This document shows, in pieces, positions 1-6,588 of a stretch of DNA of 47,905 nucleotides. A program made the translations under genes and the position numbers. The notes under the pieces were generated by a model, which was not told the origin of the DNA, did not search any database, and saw only the letters and a program-made list of their open reading frames with translations. The first letter of the stretch is position 1. The number at the start of each line of letters is the position of its first letter. Location: contig CALVZS010000014.1 of NCBI GenBank assembly GCA_944372575.1, positions 1 to 47,905 on the forward strand. Reading direction: 5' to 3'. Source of the DNA: an uncultured Clostridia bacterium. GTDB lineage: Bacteria > Bacillota > Clostridia > Christensenellales > Borkfalkiaceae.

Positions 1-40
1 CAGGCTTTATGCCAAATGGACAACACCATGAATAAAGTAT

Positions 41-180
41 AGCCCACTATACTTCGCAAGCGAAGTCGTGGGCTCTGCGAGGCTTTTATTCCACGCAAGA
101 GAAAAGGGTTTCAGGGGAAGGCTTCCCCTGACGAGGCGAGCGTTTACGCTCGGCAAGTGGCTTGCCGCTTGCGTACCTCG
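41..180. other. Cluster of hairpins upstream of the recombinase
   Basis: Several perfect inverted repeats lie side by side. AGCCCAC (41-47) pairs with GTGGGCT (68-74), enclosing ACTTCG/CGAAGT (51-56/61-66). CAGGGGAAG/CTTCCCCTG is at 112-130. CGAGCG/CGCTCG (137-152) and GGCAAG/CTTGCC (153-167) sit inside an outer CGAGG/CCTCG pair, giving a three-way-junction shape. No reading frame is apparent in 1-276. It could be the untranslated end of an element gene lying left of the window, a structured RNA, or a transfer-origin-like region; the sequence does not decide. Confidence 0.45.
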
Positions 181-210
181 CTATCCCAAAATTGCAAGAA
201 AAAATTTTTA

Positions 211-268
211 ATATATGACTATATCTGTCATATATCCTATGTTATAATACCCTCATCAAAATGAGGAG
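211..268 (+). promoter_or_regulatory. Recombinase promoter with operator-like inverted repeat and ribosome site
   Basis: A perfect 9-bp inverted repeat ATATATGAC (211-219) / GTCATATAT (227-235) with a 7-bp spacer sits just upstream of a TATAAT (243-248). It covers the place where a -35 box would be, and no good -35 hexamer is visible. The leader contains CCTCAT/ATGAGG (251-256/261-266), which could partly mask the AGGAG (264-268) ribosome site in front of the ATG at 277. The layout fits repressor or self-regulated expression (inference). Confidence 0.5.
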
Positions 269-276
269 CAATTTCA

Positions 277-2064
277 ATGAAAGCCGTAATCTACGCCCGT
301 TATTCAAGCGACAACCAAAGAGAAGAGAGCATTGACGGTCAGCTCCGTGAATGTATGGAGTATGCCAAGTTCAACGGTATAGACGTCGTGAACAGCTACA
401 TAGACCGTGCGCTCTCTGCAAAGACTGACAACCGCCCTAACTTCCAGCGTATGATTAAGGATAGTTACAAGGGCTTATTTGACGTTGTCCTCGTGTGGAA
501 ATTAGACCGCTTTGCACGCAACCGTTACGATAGCGCACACTACAAAACTATACTCAAACGCAACGGCGTGAGGGTACTTTCAGCAAAGGAAACTATTTCC
601 GAAGGCGCGGAGGGTATTTTGCTCGAATCTATGTTAGAGGGCTATGCGGAGTACTACTCCATAGAACTCGCCGAAAAGGTTAAGCGCGGCTTGACGGAGA
701 ACGCATTGAAAGCCAAGGCAAACGGCGGAACCTGCACGTTCGGCTATACGGTTGACAGCGACAGGCACTACCAAATTGACCCGCCCGCTGCGCTCATCGT
801 GCGCGAGGTGTTCCAGCTTTACGCCGACGGCAAGACAATGAAAGAGATTAAGGACATTTTGAACGCAAAAGGTTTGACCAACTCGCGTGGGAAAGAATTT
901 ACCTTTAACACGATACAGCGTATGCTTTCAAACCGGAAGTATATAGGCGAATATCATTTCGGCGAAGTAACAATTCCCGACTCTATGCCTGCAATCGTGG
1001 ACAAGGAGCTGTTCGAGAAAGTGCAGCAAATGCTTGTCAAGAACAAGAAAGCCCCTTCGCGCCACAAAGCAGAGGACGACTACCTGCTCACCACAAAACT
1101 TTTTTGCGGTCACTGCGGTGCGATAATGAACGGCGAGAGTGGAACGAGCCACACCAACACGACCTACCGCTATTACAAATGCGTGAACTCGCGCAAGAAG
1201 AAATGTAAGAAAAAGCCCATTGCCAAAGAAAAGATAGAAAACGCTGTCATAAAGCGCATAATGCAGTTTTTAGAGGACGAAAAGGCGATTGACGAGCTTG
1301 TAGAACGCATTTACGAGCTGCAATTCGCCGAAAACACCTATATTCCCAAGCTGGAAGAACAGATAGCCGAAACGCAGAAGCGCATAGACAATCTGATTAA
1401 GGCAGCCGAGCAGGGCTTTGTTTCGGAGTCGTCGGCAAAACGATTGAAAGAGCTGGAAGAAACCAAAAAACAACAGGAAATCGCGCTCATACAGGAGCAA
1501 ATCAAAACGCCGCTGTTCACGACAGACCAAATTGCTTTTGCAATTTATAAGTTCAGACAGTTAGATTTATCCACGAGGGAAGCAAAGCAGGCATTGATTG
1601 ACGGCTTTGTAAATGCCATTTACCTCTACGACGACCACGCAAAACTCATTCTGAATTACAAAAACGATACGAAAACCATTACCCTTGACGAGCTTCAAGG
1701 TTCGGATTTTAATTCGGTCACTGCGCCAGCAAAAAGCCCGCCTTGCGCGGGCTTTTTTGTTGCGCGGAGAAAGAGTTTGAGACATCCGGCATTCCCCGGA
1801 GGTCGCGCGAGGAGGCGGCACAGCACGGTGCAATGCGTCCCGCCGCAGCCCCTTCCGCCGACGATGCTTTCAAGGCGCACGCCGCAGAATATCCTCTTCT
1901 CTGCGCCAGCAAAGAGGCGAGGTCTTGTGACCCCGCCTCTTTGCTGTATTTCTGCTCCATACCAGCCGCTGCACAATGCGTTTGATAAAAACAATCCTCA
2001 GACGCCGATAGCCTATATCACTTTCCGAACATCACGCGCTCGCTGGAGAGCAGGCGGGCGATGA
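277..2064 (+). CDS. Large serine recombinase (site-specific integrase/resolvase family)
   Basis: Cuts and rejoins DNA at attachment sites, typically to integrate or excise a mobile element. The N-terminal resolvase catalytic domain (about 1-150) has the Ser10 nucleophile in ARYSSDNQ and the R-rich KLDRFARN segment. A recombinase domain follows (about 150-270), then a zinc ribbon with Cys277, Cys280, Cys302 and Cys310, and a coiled coil at about 345-410. Recognisable sequence ends near residue 480. The frame then stays open for some 115 more residues through two terminator-like hairpins and into the end of the convergent permease gene, so this tail is probably not native. Start: ATG at 277 with AGGAG at 264-268. 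Likely the last gene of an element lying to the left. Confidence 0.9.
   Translation: MKAVIYARYSSDNQREESIDGQLRECMEYAKFNGIDVVNSYIDRALSAKTDNRPNFQRMIKDSYKGLFDVVLVWKLDRFARNRYDSAHYKTILKRNGVRVLSAKETISEGAEGILLESMLEGYAEYYSIELAEKVKRGLTENALKAKANGGTCTFGYTVDSDRHYQIDPPAALIVREVFQLYADGKTMKEIKDILNAKGLTNSRGKEFTFNTIQRMLSNRKYIGEYHFGEVTIPDSMPAIVDKELFEKVQQMLVKNKKAPSRHKAEDDYLLTTKLFCGHCGAIMNGESGTSHTNTTYRYYKCVNSRKKKCKKKPIAKEKIENAVIKRIMQFLEDEKAIDELVERIYELQFAENTYIPKLEEQIAETQKRIDNLIKAAEQGFVSESSAKRLKELEETKKQQEIALIQEQIKTPLFTTDQIAFAIYKFRQLDLSTREAKQALIDGFVNAIYLYDDHAKLILNYKNDTKTITLDELQGSDFNSVTAPAKSPPCAGFFVARRKSLRHPAFPGGRARRRHSTVQCVPPQPLPPTMLSRRTPQNILFSAPAKRRGLVTPPLCCISAPYQPLHNAFDKNNPQTPIAYITFRTSRARWRAGGR
1721..1913. repeat. 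13-bp direct repeat CTGCGCCAGCAAA (1721-1733 and 1901-1913)
   Basis: The two identical copies lie 180 bp apart, and each runs into the 5' arm of a hairpin (1731-1758 and 1908-1945). The left copy lies where similarity of the recombinase to its family fades. It may be a duplicated terminator module or relate to the junction of the integrated element with the chromosome; this is inference only. Confidence 0.5.
1731..1758. terminator. Bidirectional rho-independent terminator within the recombinase frame
   Basis: AAAAAGCCCGC (1731-1741) pairs with GCGGGCTTTTT (1747-1757) around a CTTGC loop. It has a T run on the plus strand and, read in reverse, a T run on the minus strand. It fits the end of the recombinase mRNA from the left and the exporter operon from the right. 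It lies in frame inside the recombinase ORF, an argument that the true coding end is near 1716-1730 in function if not in reading frame. Confidence 0.7.
1908..1945 (-). terminator. Strong hairpin downstream of the ABC exporter operon
   Basis: AGCAAAGAGGCG (1908-1919) pairs perfectly with CGCCTCTTTGCT (1934-1945), extended inside by GGTC/GACC. It follows the last permease gene (stop at 2018) on the minus strand. There is no U tract, so it may stabilise the mRNA 3' end or work together with the hairpin at 1731-1758. Confidence 0.5.
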
Positions 2065-3166
2065 GCAGGATGAGAAGCGCGGTGTAGAACAGATTGATCG
2101 CGAATGCCGCAAGGCACTGCCACAGCACGGTTGCTCCGGAGAGCACCCCCTGCATGGCGACGACGGCATTGAGAATGGGAAGAGCGACCACCCAGTCCCC
2201 GATGCCGGACACGAAAGAGGCGACAATGGAGAGCACCATCATGATGATCATAATGACACTCGTATAGCCGGATGCTTCTTTGACGGTACGTGAGAGCGTG
2301 GATACCGTGGCGATCGCGGCGACGATGAGCGGCACGATGGAGATGATATTGAGCAGCAGCATGATATATCCCACTGCACTGATCCCCGCGACGGCGACGT
2401 CCACCGAGATGCCCATGAGGGTGGGAAGGGAGAGCACGACTCCCAGGAAGCTGGACGCAGCGCCGATGAGCGACACGCAGGCCAAAGGCAGCACTTTGCC
2501 CAGCGCAATGTCCGTGCGCCGCGCGCTGGTGACGAGAATGGTGGCAAGCGTGCCGCGCTCTTTCTCCCCCGCCACCGATTCCAACGTGACGGACATACAC
2601 GCCGAAAATACAAAAATGACGATAAGGAAGGGCAGGATTCCCGCCATCGTCGTGCGCATGATATCCGCACTCTCGGCAAAGTCGTTCATCGTGAGCTCGA
2701 ACGTCCTGCCGTAGCTGTCGAGGATGTTTCCCGCAAGCGAGGCAAACGCAGCGCTCGCCTCGCTCTGAGAATCATACATCAGTTCGGCGGTCGGCACGGT
2801 GGCAGTGCCAGTCCCCGCGATGGCATCGTCAAAGCCGTCGCTGAATACAAGCAGGGCATCGGCTTCCCCGCTGTTCACCCGATCGAGCGCCTCTTCCACC
2901 GTCTGCGCCCCTTCCGCGGGCAGCGTGAGAAACTCCGCCGTCCAGCCGCTGTCTGCAAGGGCATCGTCGATGATCTCAACGACCTGCGATTCGCCCGAGA
3001 GGTATACCCTGAAGTCATACTTCACCTCCTCCCCGCCGAACATGGCGCTGCCCATGATACTGTAGATGACGTAGATGAGCAGGCCGGGGATGATCATGGT
3101 GACAAGCAGTTTCGGATCGCCGAAGAAGCGGGCAAATTCCTTTTTCATGAGCGCAAGCAGTTTCAT
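2018..3166 (-). CDS. ABC-2 type transporter permease, NatB-like
   Basis: Membrane half of an exporter whose ATPase is the gene just upstream. The 382-residue protein has one N-terminal membrane segment (about 22-42), a large extracytoplasmic domain (about 45-165), then about five closely spaced hydrophobic segments to the C-terminus, the usual plan of NatB/ABC-2 permeases. The conserved loop VAGEKERGTLATIL follows the second membrane segment. The ATG overlaps the stop of the ATPase gene (ATGA, 3163-3166), so translation is probably coupled. Substrate cannot be read from sequence; sodium or drug export is known in the family. Last gene of the four-gene exporter operon. Confidence 0.88.
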   Translation of the reverse strand: MKLLALMKKEFARFFGDPKLLVTMIIPGLLIYVIYSIMGSAMFGGEEVKYDFRVYLSGESQVVEIIDDALADSGWTAEFLTLPAEGAQTVEEALDRVNSGEADALLVFSDGFDDAIAGTGTATVPTAELMYDSQSEASAAFASLAGNILDSYGRTFELTMNDFAESADIMRTTMAGILPFLIVIFVFSACMSVTLESVAGEKERGTLATILVTSARRTDIALGKVLPLACVSLIGAASSFLGVVLSLPTLMGISVDVAVAGISAVGYIMLLLNIISIVPLIVAAIATVSTLSRTVKEASGYTSVIMIIMMVLSIVASFVSGIGDWVVALPILNAVVAMQGVLSGATVLWQCLAAFAINLFYTALLILLIARLLSSERVMFGK

Positions 3167-3963
3167 GCCTCTTCCCCCCTGACGGTTCGGTATATCTCGA
3201 AGAACCGCTCCTCAATACTCATTTCCCCACATACGTCTTTGAGTTTCCCGTCCGCAGCCATCTTTCCGTCAATGATGATGCCCACCCTGTCGCACAGCTT
3301 TTCCACGAGGGAAAAGATATGCGTGGACAGCAGAATGCTCTTGCCCATCCTTTTGAGTTCAAGCAGGAAGTCGGTGACGACCTTGGCAGTGAGTACGTCC
3401 AGCCCGTTGGTCGGTTCATCAAAGATGACCACGGCGGGATCATGCACGATGGAGACGACCAGGCTCACCTTTTGCAGCATCCCTGTGGAGAGATCGCGCA
3501 CCTTGACCTCCGCAAAGCGGTCGATGCCGAAACGTGCGAACAGATCCTGTTTGCGCTGCGCGAGCGTTTCCTTTTCCACCCCGTGCATGGCGCCGAAGAA
3601 ATCAAAAAGATAGGAGGGCGTGAAAAAGCTCTCCAGCTTCAGTTCGCTGGTCATAAAGCCGATGGCGTCGCGCACCTTCTGCGGCTCGCGCGTGACGGAA
3701 TGTCCGCACACATACGCGTCCCCCGTATCCGGCCTGATGAGTGTGGAGAGGATGCGCAGCGTGGTGGTCTTGCCCGCGCCGTTGGGGCCGAGCAGACCGT
3801 AGATCTCCCCGCGCTGCGCCGCAAAGGACAGCCCGTCCACTGCGACCTTGCGCGCAAAGGAGGTACGCTCGAGCCGCTGCTGTTTGCGCGAGAGCGTGAA
3901 TGTCTTTCTCAGATTTTCCGCGCGGACGACTTCTTCGTCCTCCGCCGGCAGCTGTGTTTCCAT
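3163..3963 (-). CDS. ABC transporter ATP-binding protein, NatA-like
   Basis: Cytoplasmic ATPase pairing with the permease at 2018-3166. Walker A GPNGAGKTT is at 59-67, the signature is LSTGM (158-162) as in NatA-type proteins rather than LSGGQ, Walker B VVIFDEP is at 178-184 and the switch histidine is His215. The usual Q-loop glutamine is replaced in a FMTSE segment. The start at 3963 is chosen because AAGGAG precedes it at good spacing; a longer frame beginning at 4002 would run back into the preceding permease gene. It begins 10 bp after that gene's stop. 266 residues, normal for the family. Confidence 0.9.
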   Translation of the reverse strand: METQLPAEDEEVVRAENLRKTFTLSRKQQRLERTSFARKVAVDGLSFAAQRGEIYGLLGPNGAGKTTTLRILSTLIRPDTGDAYVCGHSVTREPQKVRDAIGFMTSELKLESFFTPSYLFDFFGAMHGVEKETLAQRKQDLFARFGIDRFAEVKVRDLSTGMLQKVSLVVSIVHDPAVVIFDEPTNGLDVLTAKVVTDFLLELKRMGKSILLSTHIFSLVEKLCDRVGIIIDGKMAADGKLKDVCGEMSIEERFFEIYRTVRGEEA

Positions 3964-3973
3964 AAAATGCTCC

Positions 3974-4873
3974 TTATGCTTTTTTGCGCAGGACTGCCGC
4001 AAGCACGTTCAGTCCCGCAAACACCGCCGCAACGGCGGCGAGTACGACAAACATGGCGGCAATCCCCACCTCTGCGCCGAAGAAGTCGAACGTGAGGGAG
4101 AATTCGCTCCTCAGCCCCTCCGCAAAGGCGGGTGAGAGCTGCGCGATCTCTTCAAGCGCGCCCCGCATCATAAAGTTGCGGAACAGCCCCGCCGTATAGC
4201 TCCCGGGAATGAAGTAGGTAAACTTCTGTACGGCATCGGGAAAGTAGGTGATTGGCATATATGCCCCGATGAGGAAGCCGACCACCGTTCCCAATATGAC
4301 GTTGAGCGCCGTGAACGCTCCCTGCGAACGGAAGAAACTCACCACGAACACGAGCAGCGTGGACGAGGAGATGACGGAGAGGATGAGCGCGCCGATGCAG
4401 CCGAGCACGTCTGGCAGAGAGAGCAGCCACATTCCCGACGCCGCCAGCCAGACAAAGCAGACTGCAAGTACGATGGCGCCGATGGCAAGCCCCGCCGCCA
4501 CCACCGAGCAAAAGTACGCCGCGGGCGTCACCCACCTTGCAACGGGCGAGATGAACAGATCCTGCGTGATACCGCGCGCCTTGTCCTGGATCATGATGCC
4601 GCAGGCGCACAGCGGCACGGTGATGCAGGCGCAGGACATACAGCCCGCCAGCATCCAGCTGTCGCTGAACGCCGCAATCTGATCGCCGCCTCCCTGAATG
4701 CCCATGCCCTCGAGCGCGGCGAGCAGGCCGTCCTCCTGGATGCGCCCCAGAAACAGCACATAGAGCGCCAGCACGATGAGGGGCGCGAGCAGCGAGAAAA
4801 AGACGTTCGCCCTGTCCTTCAAAAAGATCTTCAGATTGCGGCGGGTGAGCAGCCAGAGCGCATAGCCGTTCAT
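3974..4873 (-). CDS. ABC-2 type transporter permease, DrrB-like
   Basis: A 299-residue membrane protein with about six hydrophobic segments starting near residue 22. It has the cytoplasmic loop typical of ABC-2 drug and polymer exporters (around ARGITQDLFISPV) and a late conserved motif PITYFPDAVQKFTYFIPGSY. The ATG overlaps the stop of the upstream ATPase gene (ATGA, 4870-4873), so the two should form one exporter, separate from the NatAB-like pair that follows. Substrate unknown. Confidence 0.87.
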   Translation of the reverse strand: MNGYALWLLTRRNLKIFLKDRANVFFSLLAPLIVLALYVLFLGRIQEDGLLAALEGMGIQGGGDQIAAFSDSWMLAGCMSCACITVPLCACGIMIQDKARGITQDLFISPVARWVTPAAYFCSVVAAGLAIGAIVLAVCFVWLAASGMWLLSLPDVLGCIGALILSVISSSTLLVFVVSFFRSQGAFTALNVILGTVVGFLIGAYMPITYFPDAVQKFTYFIPGSYTAGLFRNFMMRGALEEIAQLSPAFAEGLRSEFSLTFDFFGAEVGIAAMFVVLAAVAAVFAGLNVLAAVLRKKA

Positions 4874-5781
4874 TGCGCACCTCCCGTCAGTTTTTTGCCC
4901 GTCACGGCGAGGAACACGTCGTCCATGTCCCCCTTCATGAACTCAAAGTCGGCGGCGAGGGCGGGATATGCGCTCAGAAATGTGCGCGCTTCGTCCGCCG
5001 TCATGGCGGCGCGCACGCCGCCGTTCGCCTCCTCGAAGGCGACGCCCGTATCCCGCAGCGCGTCCTCCCGCACCCCGTACAGGTAGAGGTAGTTGCGCGA
5101 ATAGCGGCTCTTGAGCTGCGCGGGCGTGTCGTCGGCGACCAGCTCTCCCCCGTCGATGATGATGACGCGGTCGGAGGCGTTCGCCTCCTCCATGTAGTGG
5201 GTGGTGAGAAAGACGGTCATGCCCGTCTCATGGCGCAGGCGCGCCACCGTCTCCCATACCGACTTGCGCGTCTGCGGATCCAGCCCCGTGGTGGGTTCGT
5301 CCAGAAAGAGCAGCTGCGGTTCGTTCACCAGCCCGCGCGCAATGTCCGCGCGGCGGCGCTGTCCGCCCGAGAGCCTGCCAAAGGGGCGGTCGAGGATCTC
5401 TCCGAGATCGAGCAGTTCCTCCAGCTGCGCCAAGCGGGCAATCCACTTTTTGCCGCGGATGCCGTAACACGCCGCGCGCACTTTCAGATTTTCGCGCACG
5501 GTGAGCAGATCGTCCAGCAGGCTGCCCTGGAACACTACGCCCAGCAGCGGACGGATGACGTTGGGGGCGCTGTCCAGATCATGCCCCGCGATGCGCACGC
5601 TGCCCGCGTCCTTTTTGAGCAGGGTACACAGGATATTGACGGTGGTGCTCTTTCCCGCGCCGTTCACGCCGAGAAAGGAAAACATCTCCCCCTTCTCCAC
5701 CGCAAAGGAGATGTCCTTCACGGCGCGGATATTGGCGTACGACTTTTCCAGATGCTCCACTTCGATGATGTTTTCTGCCAT
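4870..5781 (-). CDS. ABC transporter ATP-binding protein, DrrA-like
   Basis: First gene of the exporter operon and ATPase partner of the permease at 3974-4873. Walker A GVNGAGKST is at 38-46, the Q-loop at Gln85, signature LSGGQRRRADIARG from 137, Walker B LLFLDEP at 157-163 and the switch histidine at His195. The C-terminal 80 residues form the extra domain seen in DrrA/NodI-type ATPases. The ATG at 5781 follows GGAGGG. Its promoter holds a G9 tract in the spacer (5822-5830), so expression of all four exporter genes may be phase-variable. 303 residues, normal length. Confidence 0.92.
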   Translation of the reverse strand: MAENIIEVEHLEKSYANIRAVKDISFAVEKGEMFSFLGVNGAGKSTTVNILCTLLKKDAGSVRIAGHDLDSAPNVIRPLLGVVFQGSLLDDLLTVRENLKVRAACYGIRGKKWIARLAQLEELLDLGEILDRPFGRLSGGQRRRADIARGLVNEPQLLFLDEPTTGLDPQTRKSVWETVARLRHETGMTVFLTTHYMEEANASDRVIIIDGGELVADDTPAQLKSRYSRNYLYLYGVREDALRDTGVAFEEANGGVRAAMTADEARTFLSAYPALAADFEFMKGDMDDVFLAVTGKKLTGGAQ

Positions 5782-5812
5782 ACTCCCTCCGACGGTTTTT
5801 CTACCCTTTCAT

Positions 5813-5840
5813 AGTATAGCACCCCCCCCCGGACTGTCAA
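5813..5840 (-). promoter_or_regulatory. Exporter operon promoter with a G9 spacer
   Basis: Read on the minus strand: TTGACA (5840-5835), a 16-bp spacer (5834-5819) that contains nine consecutive G (5830-5822), then TATACT (5818-5813). Transcription should begin near 5806, about 25 nt before the ATG at 5781. A homopolymer between -35 and -10 changes promoter spacing when it slips; one added G would give the optimal 17 bp. The same arrangement drives phase variation of porA and opc in Neisseria. Confidence 0.8.
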
Positions 5841-5889
5841 GCGCCTGAACGTAAAAAGTCTGTTACAAATGCGATACATTCCGTTGCAA

Positions 5890-5924
5890 CAAAAAAATAC
5901 GCTCCGAAACGGATTAGAGCGTAT
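5890..5924 (-). terminator. Rho-independent terminator of the helD-HAD operon
   Basis: On the minus strand ATACGCTC (5924-5917) pairs with GAGCGTAT (5904-5897), followed by a T run (5897-5891). The stop codon of the HAD gene (5916-5914) lies in the loop, so the stem begins inside the coding end. Confidence 0.8.
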
Positions 5925-6588
5925 CGATGAGGGCAAGTGCCTGCGCATAGCTGTCTGCAAGCAGTCCCGCATATCCCGCGGGGCGCTCCGGGCGGTACAA
6001 AATAAAGTCCACGCCCATCGCCTGCGCGCACACCATGTCCGAAGTCAGGCTGTCGCCGAGATATACGGCGGCAGCGCGGGAAAAGGCGGGGATGTGCGCC
6101 AGCACATAGTCCGCATAGGCGGCGGAGGGCTTGTTGCAGCCCACCTCCTCCGAGATGAAGATGTCCGTAAAGAAGGGCGCCAGCCCCGCCGCACAGATGC
6201 GCCTGCGCTGGAGCGCCTTGGAGCCGTTGGTGACGGCATACACCCTGCCGCGCGCGGCGAGCCGGCGCAAAAAGTCCGCTGCCCCGTCAAAGGCGTAGGC
6301 GCGGCCGGGCATCCCCTCGAAAAAGGAGCGCGAGAGCGCCTGCGCGTCCCCCTGCACGCCCAGTTCCGAGAGCAGGATCTCGAAGCGCTCGACGACCAGC
6401 CTTGCGCGCGTCGTCTCCCCGCGCTCGAGCTTTTTCCAGAGCCCGTCGTTGATTTCGTGAAAGCGCGCCGCAGTCCCCTCGTCCGCGGGAATGCCGTGCG
6501 TGCGCAGCGTTTCCATGACCTGTTCGCGCTCGGCGCGGTGAAAATCGAGCAGCGTGTCATCCACGTCCAGCAAAAAGAGCGTCTTCAT
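5914..6588 (-). CDS. HAD-superfamily hydrolase, YjjG-type pyrimidine 5'-nucleotidase
   Basis: Predicted to dephosphorylate small phosphates; the closest family is the YjjG group of non-canonical pyrimidine nucleotidases, which help clear modified nucleotides. Motif I DVDDTLLDF holds nucleophile Asp8 and acid/base Asp10, motif II is VTNGS (Thr120), motif III Lys153, and motif IV GDSLTSD (Asp179, Asp184). A helical cap covers about 15-100. 224 residues, normal length. Its ATG overlaps the stop of the HelD gene by 4 bp (ATGA), so the two are translated together. Exact substrate is inference. Confidence 0.85.
   Translation of the reverse strand: MKTLFLLDVDDTLLDFHRAEREQVMETLRTHGIPADEGTAARFHEINDGLWKKLERGETTRARLVVERFEILLSELGVQGDAQALSRSFFEGMPGRAYAFDGAADFLRRLAARGRVYAVTNGSKALQRRRICAAGLAPFFTDIFISEEVGCNKPSAAYADYVLAHIPAFSRAAAVYLGDSLTSDMVCAQAMGVDFILYRPERPAGYAGLLADSYAQALALIDTL

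Noticed and set aside
1743..1985. Small frames on both strands after the recombinase core
   Set aside because: They cover two hairpins and the repeat, with no start signals.
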